Program-made: the position numbers and the translations under genes
Shown here: in pieces, positions 1 through 6,660 of the stretch
Layout of the letters: each line of letters starts with the position of its first letter
Numbering within the stretch: the stretch's first letter is position 1
DNA from: Nitrospirota bacterium
GTDB taxonomy: Bacteria > Nitrospirota > Thermodesulfovibrionia > UBA6902
Reading direction: 5' to 3'
Assembly: GCA_024277515.1 (NCBI GenBank)
Contig: JAJRVB010000026.1
Location: 1 to 10,292, forward strand
DNA length: 10,292 bases
Notes under the pieces: generated by a model
What the model was told of the DNA's origin: nothing
The model's input: the letters and a program-made list of their open reading frames with translations, nothing else
The model's database searches: none

Positions 1-168
1 AACCTCGGGATAAGGGATGGTTGTTGCCCCCCTGATTTTATGCCTGTTGCCCTCATAGGTGCCGATCGTGTCTACAACGATAACATTGCGTTTTTCATCA
101 AGTCTGTTCAAAAGTCCTTCTGCGGTGACACACTCAATAGGAACATTCCAGTCTATCTGATATGACAT
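1..168 (-). CDS. Rhodanese-like domain protein, N-terminal 56 residues (runs off the window)
   Basis: Read on the minus strand from ATG at 168-166, the frame stays open to the window edge. It starts MSYQIDWNVP and contains VIVVDT at about residues 32-37 and HKIRGATTIPY at about 45-55. This is the rhodanese-fold pattern of a hydrophobic strand ending in a conserved Asp, followed by H-x-I-x-GA-x-x-IP. The active-site Cys loop would lie beyond the window, so sulfurtransferase activity cannot be judged. The start is supported by a perfect AGGAGG at 180-175, six bases upstream. Rhodanese proteins move sulfane sulfur and often accompany thiosulfate or polysulfide enzymes. The molybdenum enzyme downstream, on the other strand, makes a sulfur link plausible, but that is inference. 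Confidence 0.75.
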   Translation of the reverse strand, partial: MSYQIDWNVPIECVTAEGLLNRLDEKRNVIVVDTIGTYEGNRHKIRGATTIPYPEV

Positions 169-174
169 AAGCTG

Positions 175-180
175 CCTCCT
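175..180 (-). promoter_or_regulatory. Strong ribosome binding site of the rhodanese gene
   Basis: The minus strand reads AGGAGG, six bases before the ATG. It is a full Shine-Dalgarno match and fixes the start. Confidence 0.75.
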
Positions 181-227
181 CTAACCTGTTTATTAATAAG
201 GGTTATTTCTTATCACAAGATGAACTA

Positions 228-256
228 AATATAGCATCCATGTATGAAGCTGTCAA
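228..256 (-). promoter_or_regulatory. Near-consensus sigma-70 promoter for the rhodanese gene
   Basis: On the minus strand there is a perfect -35 TTGACA at 256-251, exactly 17 bases of spacer, and a -10 TATATT at 233-228 (5 of 6 matches). The predicted transcript starts near 221, giving a leader of about 50 bases before the ATG at 168. This is the best promoter match in the window. Confidence 0.7.
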
Positions 257-358
257 TTCCAGTCTAATGATCTGCTATCTGTTTTTCACAATTTTCATTA
301 CTTCCTTTCTAAGATACAGCAGGAAAATGTTACTATGGTGTATGAAATTGCAATTACA

Positions 359-387
359 TTGACCGGTGATTAGAATATAAATATATG
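359..387 (+). promoter_or_regulatory. Candidate sigma-70 promoter for the permease/oxidoreductase block
   Basis: TTGACC at 359-364 matches the -35 consensus in five of six bases. After 17 bases comes TATATG at 382-387, which matches the -10 in four of six. The surrounding sequence is AT-rich. It points toward the first permease gene, with a leader of about 120 bases. The match is moderate and the -10 is ambiguous because several overlapping TATA-like strings lie there. Confidence 0.4.
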
Positions 388-397
388 AGTCCGGTCA
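360..397. repeat. Inverted repeat flanking the candidate promoter (possible operator)
   Basis: TGACCGG at 360-366 is the exact reverse complement of CCGGTCA at 391-397, with 24 bases between. One arm overlaps the proposed -35 and the other lies just after the -10, as would suit a repressor or a two-site operator. A 7-bp arm can arise by chance, and the binding protein is unknown. Confidence 0.35.
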
Positions 398-514
398 TGC
401 TGCTTTATTTTCCGTAATATTGCCTTATTACATCCTGTGAACAGCTTATTCAGCATCTTTTTTTTGCAAAACTTAACATAATGTATCAATCACCAAATAA
501 TGGAATAGCCAGGA

Positions 515-1246
515 ATGATTGATCTGCAATATGAATTCGACTGGAGCATCCTCTTTAGCGAACCCTACTCGTATGTCCTGATTACCGGCATCAAGATAAC
601 ACTGCTGATATTTGTCCTCTCATCTGTTTTATCTCTTATGCTGGGTACCCTGATCTCGATCATGAGGATATCAAGAATACGGCCGCTCCAGTGGATAGGA
701 AAGCTGTATGTCAAGATATTCCAGAGTATCCCCGTCCTGTTCTGGATGCTCTTTCTCTATTATATTTTCCCGGAAATGCTCCCTTTTGACCTGGGGGCCG
801 GGCTGAATTCCTATTACTACTACCCGGTCATAGCGGGCATCATCGCACTCACCCTGGATAATGCCTCGTATGTCTCGGATATCCTGAGAGGCGGACGCCT
901 TCTTATACCCCAGACACAGAGGGAAGTTGCCATTGCAACCGGACTGAACAGGGTACAGCAGTATCTTTATGTGCTTCTTCCACAGATGTTCAGGATCATG
1001 CTGCCTCCGCTCGGGACCCGCATGGTCCATAACTTTAAAAATACAACCCTCTGCATGGCGATAGCCGCGCCTGAGCTGATGTGGGCAACACAGCAGATTG
1101 AATCGCTTACATTCAAGGGTGTCGAGGCAATAATATTTGCAACTGTATTTTATATCGGGGTTTCAATACTCATGGCCTCAATCGTTATCGTGCTCGAACG
1201 GCATATGAAGATTGACGCAGCCAGCATCATTAAATCCAGGATCTGA
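515..1246 (+). CDS. Polar amino acid-type ABC transporter permease, first subunit
   Basis: This 243-residue inner-membrane protein has the layout of the HisM/HisQ/GlnP permease family. A short N-terminal segment (FDWSILF) leads into a first hydrophobic span at about residues 20-50, with further spans to residue 230. The cytoplasmic EAA loop, which contacts the ATPase, reads E-V-A-I-A-T-G at residues 137-143, followed by LLPQ and a Pro-rich end. Family permeases are usually 210-250 residues, so the length is normal. ATG 515 is the first start after an in-frame TAG at 506-508. Its only SD-like AGGA (511-514) touches the ATG, so initiation may be weak. The second permease follows after 4 bases. 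No substrate-binding protein or ATPase gene is in the window, so the substrate cannot be named and the transporter may be incomplete. Confidence 0.85.
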   Translation: MIDLQYEFDWSILFSEPYSYVLITGIKITLLIFVLSSVLSLMLGTLISIMRISRIRPLQWIGKLYVKIFQSIPVLFWMLFLYYIFPEMLPFDLGAGLNSYYYYPVIAGIIALTLDNASYVSDILRGGRLLIPQTQREVAIATGLNRVQQYLYVLLPQMFRIMLPPLGTRMVHNFKNTTLCMAIAAPELMWATQQIESLTFKGVEAIIFATVFYIGVSILMASIVIVLERHMKIDAASIIKSRI

Positions 1247-1253
1247 TCAGATG
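1238..1253 (+). promoter_or_regulatory. RBS and ATG that fix the second permease start
   Basis: AGGA at 1238-1241 lies nine bases before ATG 1251, inside the end of the first permease gene (stop 1244-1246). This favours ATG 1251 over the earlier in-frame TTG at 1212, which lies within the upstream gene. The arrangement suggests coupled translation of the two permeases. Confidence 0.6.
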
Positions 1254-2252
1254 ACCGAAATACTCGATAAATTTTCGAACTGGGATTTTTACCTGCTGGG
1301 GGCCTTCCCTCACGGCGAACCAGGCGGCCTCCTTTTAAATGTTGTTCTTGCATTTCTGTCAATCCTGTTAAGCTTCTCTCTTGGGGTATTTTTCGGCTAC
1401 AGCAGACTCTCCTCCCGGTTATATGTAAAGATCCCGTGTATCGCATTCATAGAAATTGTGCGGGCAACCCCCCTGATTATCATAATCTTCTGGTTTTACA
1501 TTGTTCTGCCATATCTATTCGGATTCAATATATCGGTTTTCCTGAGCGTCCTGCTCTCCCTCTGCATCTATGCGGCCGCGTATCAGGCGGAGATCGTACG
1601 AGCAGGCATTACAGCAGTTCCAAAGGGCCAGCTCGAAACAGCGTTGTCTACAGGCATGACACGGTACAAGGCCATGGGATATATCATCCTGCCCCAGGCA
1701 TTCAGGATGATGATACCCTCGTTTTTGAGTTTTGCCGTCTCCCTGTTTAAAGACACTTCAACGGTATTTATTATCGGCGTCATGGAGCTGACCCAGACAG
1801 GCATCATTATCAGTCAGCGTCAGCCCGACAGGATGTATGCCGCCTACATCAGCATGGCGCTTGGATTCTTTGCCGTATGTTCGATACTGTCCGCAATTGC
1901 GGGCAGACTCGAGAAAAGGATCGGGGTCTTTGATTTCCAGTCGTATCGACCCGACGTCAGCAGAGATGAGTTTATGCTCTTCCCTAAATATAAATTCCTG
2001 AGAAGGCCTTCAGCCTGGATACCCGAGATAAAGAAAAAGCAGAAAAAGTACGCAATGCTCATCAACCTTAACAAATGCATAGGCTGTTATGCGTGCCAGG
2101 TAACATGCAAGGCAGAGCATGATGTCCCGTTCGGGACCTTCCGCTGCAGCATAGAAACCTTCCAGACAGGCCGCTACCCGGACATCAAGAAATTCTTTGT
2201 GCCGCGTATCTGCAACCACTGCGACAATGCGCCGTGTATCGAGGCATGTTAA
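1251..2252 (+). CDS. ABC amino-acid permease fused in frame to the first half of a 4Fe-4S ferredoxin subunit
   Basis: The 333-residue product has two unrelated parts. Residues about 20-230 form a second PAAT-family permease with the EAA loop E-T-A-L-S-T-G at 129-135, then ILPQAFR and further membrane spans. Such permeases normally end near the motif LEKRIG seen here. Instead the frame continues through a basic linker (about 232-265) into a DmsB/NrfC/PsrB-type domain. Cluster I is Cys276, 279, 282, 286 (CxxCxxCxxxC) and cluster II is Cys321, 324, 329, 333. Cys333 is the last residue, because TAA follows at 2250-2252. Homologous sequence resumes in the same frame after the stop. I see no good start with an RBS for a separate FeS protein; in-frame ATG 1974 has only a weak AGAG upstream. 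The permease half may work with the first permease. The FeS half alone lacks clusters III and IV. A deletion that joined two genes is a plausible origin. Confidence 0.75.
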   Translation: MTEILDKFSNWDFYLLGAFPHGEPGGLLLNVVLAFLSILLSFSLGVFFGYSRLSSRLYVKIPCIAFIEIVRATPLIIIIFWFYIVLPYLFGFNISVFLSVLLSLCIYAAAYQAEIVRAGITAVPKGQLETALSTGMTRYKAMGYIILPQAFRMMIPSFLSFAVSLFKDTSTVFIIGVMELTQTGIIISQRQPDRMYAAYISMALGFFAVCSILSAIAGRLEKRIGVFDFQSYRPDVSRDEFMLFPKYKFLRRPSAWIPEIKKKQKKYAMLINLNKCIGCYACQVTCKAEHDVPFGTFRCSIETFQTGRYPDIKKFFVPRICNHCDNAPCIEAC

Positions 2253-2580
2253 GAAAAAGACGCGATTTATAAAACTCCCGACGGGGTTGTCCTGATTAAT
2301 GATAAAAAATGTCCGGAGAATGTAACGTGCCAGAAATGTTATGAATACTGTCCGTATGACGCCATTGACATGAACCCGAAGACCGGCAAACCCGAAAAAT
2401 GCGATTTCTGTTACACCAGGCTGAAAAAAGGAGAAGAGCCGGTATGCGTAAAAAGCTGTATGGGAAAGGCGATAGTTTTTGGAGACATCAACGATAAAGA
2501 AAGTGAAATAGCGCATGTGATAAAGAGAAGGCAGATAAAGGTGCTCAACCCTGAGCATGGATCATACCCACTGGTTTTTT
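1974..2580 (+). pseudogene. Four-cluster ferredoxin domain (DmsB/NrfC/PsrB type) interrupted by a stop
   Basis: If the TAA at 2250-2252 is ignored, this stretch encodes a complete electron-transfer subunit of a molybdenum oxidoreductase. It begins MLINLNKCIGC and has four cysteine groups: CxxCxxCxxxC (codons from 2076), CxxCx4CxxxC (2211-2249), Cx5CxxCxxxC (2310-2351) and CxxCx11CxxxC (from 2400). The end has the typical VFGDINDKES segment followed by KVLNPEHGSYP. Cluster III has a Cx5C opening instead of the usual CxxC. The domain is fused upstream to a permease and downstream to the catalytic subunit. I call it interrupted rather than dead, because every cluster ligand is kept and there is no frameshift. 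A single-codon error or very recent mutation would look the same. The left boundary at ATG 1974 is only one possible choice. Confidence 0.65.
2250..2252 (+). other. In-frame TAA splitting the FeS domain
   Basis: The codons on either side read ...C-I-E-A-C, TAA, E-K-D-A-I-Y-K..., matching DmsB-family sequence on both sides in one frame. The family usually has Pro after this Cys. TAA can be reached in one base change from CAA, AAA, GAA, TCA, TTA, TAC or TAT, but not from a Pro codon. Confidence 0.85.
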
Positions 2581-5345
2581 ATTTATTTAATGAGAACATC
2601 AGCAAATATGTGCCTCTGAAAGAGTATGAAATCCCCAAAGTGCGTTCCCTGCCAAAGACTCCGGTAAGAGAAATGCCCCCGGAATCCGGAGAGGTCGCCC
2701 CGGTCCCTTCAGTGAGCAGGCTCGTCCATACTGCGGACATTATGTGTCCGTCTGAATGCGGCATTTCAGTGCTCGTGGAAGACGGGGTTGCAAAAAAGAT
2801 TTACGGGAACCCCCATTCACTCATAAACAACGGGACCTTCTGCGCAAAGGGCGCCGCAGGACTCCAGCTCACTTATTCCCCTAACAGGATCCGGACACCT
2901 CTTATGAGGACAGGAGAGAGGGGGGAAGATAAGTGGAAATCAATTACATGGGAGGAGGCCGCTGACTTTGTCACAAAAAAATTAATAGGGATCAAAAAAG
3001 AGTACGGTCCTGAAAGCGTCTTCTTTGACGGCGGAGACATGTCCGACGGGATAGCATACGAGCGGCTGCTCCGGGCATTCGGCACCCCGAATTTATTCCA
3101 CCACGGCAGCGTATGTGATCCGAACCGCCAATGGGGACATAAACTGATGACCGGCGACAGCAGGCCCCTGCCTGACGTGCAGAGACCGCTTCTGATCAGA
3201 AATGGAGACGGAGAGTCATATTTAAAAAACAGACATGAAGCCAGGCTTATTATGAACGTTGGGGTCAATCCATTTGTTGCAACGAGATTTAATTATATGT
3301 CAAACGGCATACCAGCTGCAAAAACAGAGAACAACTGCAAGTATATTGTAGTTGATCCCTCTCATACGAACTCCGCAGCACATGCGGATATATGGCTCCC
3401 CATACGGCCGGGGACCGACGCGGCGCTGCTCGCATCGATGCTCTTTTATATCATAGACAACTGCTGCCTGGATTATCCCGCCCACTGTTATATTGACCAG
3501 CCTTTCATGGATAATTACACCGTCGGCTGGCAGGAGTTTAAAGAGACCTTTCTCACCTTCACCAAAAAGAAAGACCCTTCAAACAACCTTTATTATTTCA
3601 GTCCGGAATGGGGAGAGGAAAAGACGGGTATCCCGTCCGCTGACATTAAGAAGGTGTCCCATTTATTCGGTATCACAAAGCCCGCGTCCATTGAGGTGGG
3701 CATGCATGGCACAGCGCACCATACAAATGGAGATGTGACCGCAATACTCGCAACAGCGCTCTGTCTGATTACGGGCAATGTGGACAGGCCCGGGGGGCTG
3801 GTCATGATGGGTCCTCATAAACCAAAGAAAGGCGGCAAATCAGCAGGCCATGAGTTTCTGGACAGGACTGTCACCAGAAACATAGACGGCGTTGATGTAA
3901 AAGGCAGCCTTTCGAGGCTCCAGAAAGACCGCTACGGCGGCTATCCGGCTGTAACCAGAGGCATGCTTATAGACCTCCCGGGGAAAATGCAGGAAGGGGT
4001 TACATTAACGCATGGGCCTTTTAAAGGTTACACCTATCCGGTCAAGGCGTTCATAACAAGGGGAGGCAACCCGGTCATCACGGCAGGCAGTACGCCTGAA
4101 TGGATAGACGCACTGACCGCACGGGATGAGCATGGTGAATACAAGGTGGAACTGAATGTTTATATTGATACACACATAACGGTCACAGGCACATACGCGG
4201 ACATTATTTTTCCCGAGGCAGGATTTCTCGAGAGGATGGGCCTGAGCAGTGTATACACCATGAGCCCGGAAATAGCGCTCAGGGACAAGGTGATAAAACC
4301 GCTCCATGAATCAAAGACATCATATGAATTCATGATGTATATGGCGGACGCCTTTATCAGAAACGGAGACGCGGACATCAGGGCCGAGGATTTCAGTGCA
4401 AAATACAGCAGTGAAAAAGATTTCATAAACGAGCAGCTGACCACCGCTCCGGGGTTCTACAATATCGGCGATCCCCTGCCCTACCCTGATCTTCAGGAAG
4501 GCTGCCTCATATTGGGCTCGCCGGACAATCCCAGGGCGGTCTGGGGTGATACCATAATTAAATACGGAGAACTCCTGACCGTGGACTGGCTCAGGAAACA
4601 TCACGGCGTTGCGGTCTGGCCTGCCAGTTATTACCGCTACAGGAAGTCGGACGGGACCCCTTCCGGAATATTCCCGCAGACAAAGTCAAAGAAATTCGAA
4701 TTCAGGTTCAGCCATGTCGAAAAGATCAATAAGGAGTTCGGCACAAATTACCCCGTCACATTCTACTGGGCCGACTGCAAGTGGAACCCGAAGAACCCGG
4801 ACTTCAGAAAATTCGTGAGGGAGTATCCTTTTCAGCTGATAAGCGGGAGGGTGCATCATACCATGACCATTACCGCGGTCTGTCCATACCTTTCAGAGAC
4901 AGAGACGGAATGCATGGAGCCTCTTAATGACGATTTTGAATACAGGATGCCCAGACATAACGGCGCACCCGACAGATCGGGCATTCCATACAATGACAAA
5001 GCCGTATTCAGGGCGGGCAGCGTATCCATTCCTGTTATTGCCTTGAACAAGTCCGACGGAGAGACATTACATATAAAAACCGGGGACATGATCATTCTCG
5101 AAAATCCGCAGGGCAGGAGGGTCAGGGGGAAGGCCTTTCTCACAGAGGAAATGATGCCGGGTGTCATCAAGGTCCCCTTCGGACCCGGCGGCCAAAAGGC
5201 ATCCGGTCTGGGATTCATCAACCAGACATCAGAATACACCACGAATATTAATGAGCTTTACGACCCGGACAATTTCAACCGCATTACCGGGACCCCCGGT
5301 TTTGGTGATATCATGGTGAAAGTAATCAGGGATTCAGAACAGTAG
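2370..5345 (+). CDS. FeS-subunit C-terminus fused to a molybdopterin oxidoreductase catalytic subunit (PsrA/PhsA-like)
   Basis: ATG 2370 is the first usual start after the TAA, but it has no SD sequence and excludes cluster III, so this frame was probably once read from upstream (open from 2253). Residues 1-75 finish a DmsB-type ferredoxin domain, including cluster IV (CxxCx11CxxxC). From about residue 115 comes a DMSO-reductase-superfamily (MopB) subunit. Cys126, Cys130 and Cys158 (in CAKGAAG) make the N-terminal FeS site. SPNRIRTPL and SITWEEA follow. Cys249 in GSVCDPNRQWG is the likely molybdenum ligand. WLPIRPGTDAALL and GNVDRPGG are cofactor-domain motifs, and SGRVHH begins the C-terminal MopB domain. 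PsrA/PhsA (polysulfide, thiosulfate) enzymes are the closest pattern I recognise, but tetrathionate, arsenic or other substrates are not excluded. There is no Tat signal because the N-terminus is fused to the ferredoxin, and no NrfD anchor gene is present. Confidence 0.75.
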   Translation: MNPKTGKPEKCDFCYTRLKKGEEPVCVKSCMGKAIVFGDINDKESEIAHVIKRRQIKVLNPEHGSYPLVFYLFNENISKYVPLKEYEIPKVRSLPKTPVREMPPESGEVAPVPSVSRLVHTADIMCPSECGISVLVEDGVAKKIYGNPHSLINNGTFCAKGAAGLQLTYSPNRIRTPLMRTGERGEDKWKSITWEEAADFVTKKLIGIKKEYGPESVFFDGGDMSDGIAYERLLRAFGTPNLFHHGSVCDPNRQWGHKLMTGDSRPLPDVQRPLLIRNGDGESYLKNRHEARLIMNVGVNPFVATRFNYMSNGIPAAKTENNCKYIVVDPSHTNSAAHADIWLPIRPGTDAALLASMLFYIIDNCCLDYPAHCYIDQPFMDNYTVGWQEFKETFLTFTKKKDPSNNLYYFSPEWGEEKTGIPSADIKKVSHLFGITKPASIEVGMHGTAHHTNGDVTAILATALCLITGNVDRPGGLVMMGPHKPKKGGKSAGHEFLDRTVTRNIDGVDVKGSLSRLQKDRYGGYPAVTRGMLIDLPGKMQEGVTLTHGPFKGYTYPVKAFITRGGNPVITAGSTPEWIDALTARDEHGEYKVELNVYIDTHITVTGTYADIIFPEAGFLERMGLSSVYTMSPEIALRDKVIKPLHESKTSYEFMMYMADAFIRNGDADIRAEDFSAKYSSEKDFINEQLTTAPGFYNIGDPLPYPDLQEGCLILGSPDNPRAVWGDTIIKYGELLTVDWLRKHHGVAVWPASYYRYRKSDGTPSGIFPQTKSKKFEFRFSHVEKINKEFGTNYPVTFYWADCKWNPKNPDFRKFVREYPFQLISGRVHHTMTITAVCPYLSETETECMEPLNDDFEYRMPRHNGAPDRSGIPYNDKAVFRAGSVSIPVIALNKSDGETLHIKTGDMIILENPQGRRVRGKAFLTEEMMPGVIKVPFGPGGQKASGLGFINQTSEYTTNINELYDPDNFNRITGTPGFGDIMVKVIRDSEQ

Positions 5346-5372
5346 CAAATATCACCCGGACTTTTTTATCGC

Positions 5373-5402
5373 TTGAAAAAATCTGCTTTTTACTGCTACA
5401 TT
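5373..5402 (+). promoter_or_regulatory. Candidate promoter of the aromatic amino-acid operon
   Basis: TTGAAA at 5373-5378 (5 of 6) is followed, 18 bases later, by TACATT at 5397-5402 (4 of 6). The leader to ATG 5461 would be about 50 bases. I see no Phe/Tyr-rich leader peptide and no attenuator hairpin. There is also no convincing terminator after the upstream gene, so read-through remains possible. Confidence 0.4.
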
Positions 5403-5445
5403 AACGTTTATTCCGGAACATGTGAAAGAGCGGGCATAAAACTGC

Positions 5446-5453
5446 AAAGGTGA
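5446..5453 (+). promoter_or_regulatory. RBS deciding the pheA start
   Basis: AAAGGTGA lies eight bases before ATG 5461. A second ATG at 5456 is out of frame with PheA, so 5461 is the start. Confidence 0.6.
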
Positions 5454-5460
5454 AAATGTC

Positions 5461-6528
5461 ATGGCAGAATTAAAACAGTTACGCAAAAAAATAGATGATA
5501 TAGATTACAAAATTGTTGAGCTGCTGAACCAGCGGGCGGAAATCGTGCTTGAAGTCGGCAGGACAAAAAAGAACAGGCAGATCAAGGTCCATTCGCAGGA
5601 GCGGGAAAAGGCCATTTTGCGCAAACTTCAGGAGAATAACCCCGGACCGTTTCCAAATGAGACCCTGAAGCTGGTGTATGAAGAAATAATATCAGCCTGT
5701 GTCGCCCTGCAGCAGCCGTTAAAGATCGCCTATTTCGGGCCTTCCGCCACATTCACACACCTTGCCGCAAGAAGGAAGTTCGGCTCATCTTCCGAGTATC
5801 TGCCTGAAAGCACGATCAAGGAGGTCTTTGAGGCGGTCTTCAGAAACAAGGTCAATTACGGGGTCGTGCCTGTGGAAAACTCCACAGAAGGTGTCGTCAA
5901 CTACACACTCGATATGTTTATGGATTCTGACTTAATGATCGCCTCCGAGATACTGCTCGAAATATCACACAATCTCCTCTCCAAGACAGGGCGGAAAAGT
6001 GATGTAAAGAAAATATACTCACATCCCCAGGCAAAGGCGCAATGCAGAAGCTGGCTCGAGCGGAACTTTCCCGGCATCCCGATTATTGATGAAATGAGCA
6101 CTGCCTCAGCTGCCAGACGGGTGGCTCGAAACCCCTCTGCAGCGGCCGTAGCCAGCGAGCTTGCCGCCTCTGAGTATAATCTCAATTTTATTGAAAAGGG
6201 CATAGAGGACAACAGGAGAAATGTGACGAGGTTTCTTATTATCGCAAAAGAGTCCCCTGGAAAGACAGGAAGGGACAAGACATCGATCATGTTCTCGATC
6301 AAAGACAAGCCTGGAGCGCTGTTTCTGATCCTGCGCCCCTTTTCAAGGCATGGACTTAATCTTACAAAGATCGAATCAAGGCCTTCAAAGAGAAAGGCAT
6401 GGGAGTATATATTCTTTGTGGACATGGGAGGGCACATCGAAGATAAAAACGTCATGAAAGCGATCAGGGACGTTCAAAAGGAGTGCCTGTTTTTTAAAGT
6501 GCTCGGTTCCTACCCTTCTGCTGACTGA
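5461..6528 (+). CDS. pheA: Bifunctional chorismate mutase / prephenate dehydratase (P-protein)
   Basis: This 355-residue cytoplasmic enzyme converts chorismate to prephenate and then to phenylpyruvate, the Phe precursor. Residues 1-86 are an AroQ helical chorismate mutase. Arg8, Arg25, Lys36, Arg48, Glu49 and Gln85 match E. coli Arg11, Arg28, Lys39, Arg51, Glu52 and Gln88 with a constant offset of three; the position of E. coli Asp48 is Ser45. From residue 88 the prephenate dehydratase domain begins with YFGPSATFTHLAA, continues with VVPVENSTEGVV and ends with the NVTRFLII motif. The C-terminal ACT domain has PGALF and ESRPS, the motifs of the Phe-binding site, so feedback inhibition by Phe is expected from family knowledge. 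It is the first gene of the aromatic block and is followed by hisC after 132 bases. Length and domain order are normal for the family. Confidence 0.95.
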   Translation: MAELKQLRKKIDDIDYKIVELLNQRAEIVLEVGRTKKNRQIKVHSQEREKAILRKLQENNPGPFPNETLKLVYEEIISACVALQQPLKIAYFGPSATFTHLAARRKFGSSSEYLPESTIKEVFEAVFRNKVNYGVVPVENSTEGVVNYTLDMFMDSDLMIASEILLEISHNLLSKTGRKSDVKKIYSHPQAKAQCRSWLERNFPGIPIIDEMSTASAARRVARNPSAAAVASELAASEYNLNFIEKGIEDNRRNVTRFLIIAKESPGKTGRDKTSIMFSIKDKPGALFLILRPFSRHGLNLTKIESRPSKRKAWEYIFFVDMGGHIEDKNVMKAIRDVQKECLFFKVLGSYPSAD

Positions 6529-6591
6529 TGACTGCCCGCTGCGTACAGGCGGGGCATGAAAAAGATATTTTACTAACGATAATTCAATATG

Positions 6592-6620
6592 TATTCCCCC
6601 CCTTTTGCAAAGGGGGAATA
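6592..6620. repeat. Dispersed palindromic element (CCCCCTTT/AAAGGGGG hairpin) between pheA and hisC
   Basis: TATTCCCCC at 6592-6600 is the reverse complement of GGGGGAATA at 6612-6620. In another register CCCCCTTT (6598-6605) pairs with AAAGGGGG (6609-6616) around a 3-base loop. There is no T-run on either side, so it is not an obvious intrinsic terminator. It resembles the REP-like palindromes scattered between genes in many environmental genomes. It may protect or attenuate the operon mRNA. Confidence 0.6.
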
Positions 6621-6660
6621 ATATTCTGCCTTTTGGCAATGGAAACCCGGGAGACTAAAT

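Larger units (their letters stand above)
181..514. other. AT-rich divergent intergenic region
   Basis: This 334-base region separates the leftward rhodanese gene from the rightward permease gene. It is clearly more AT-rich than its neighbours, and I see no gene or RNA in it. It holds the minus-strand promoter at 228-256 and, on the plus strand, a candidate promoter with an inverted repeat at 359-397. About 130 bases between 388 and 514 would be the leader of the permease transcript; I see no riboswitch fold or clear terminator there. Confidence 0.6.

Noticed and set aside
464..482. Second promoter TTGCAA/CATAAT before the first permease
   Set aside because: The two boxes are only seven bases apart.
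1212..1250. TTG at 1212 as start of the second permease
   Set aside because: It lies within the first permease gene and has no SD; ATG 1251 with AGGA nine bases upstream is better.
2250..2252. Selenocysteine or pyrrolysine recoding at the internal stop
   Set aside because: The codon is TAA; Sec uses TGA and Pyl uses TAG.
2010..2558. 182-residue minus-strand open frame over the FeS domain
   Set aside because: It is the antisense of a strongly coding plus-strand frame with recognisable cysteine motifs; no RBS or family pattern supports it.
6592..6620. Rho-independent terminator after pheA
   Set aside because: The hairpin is strong but no T-tract follows on either strand.
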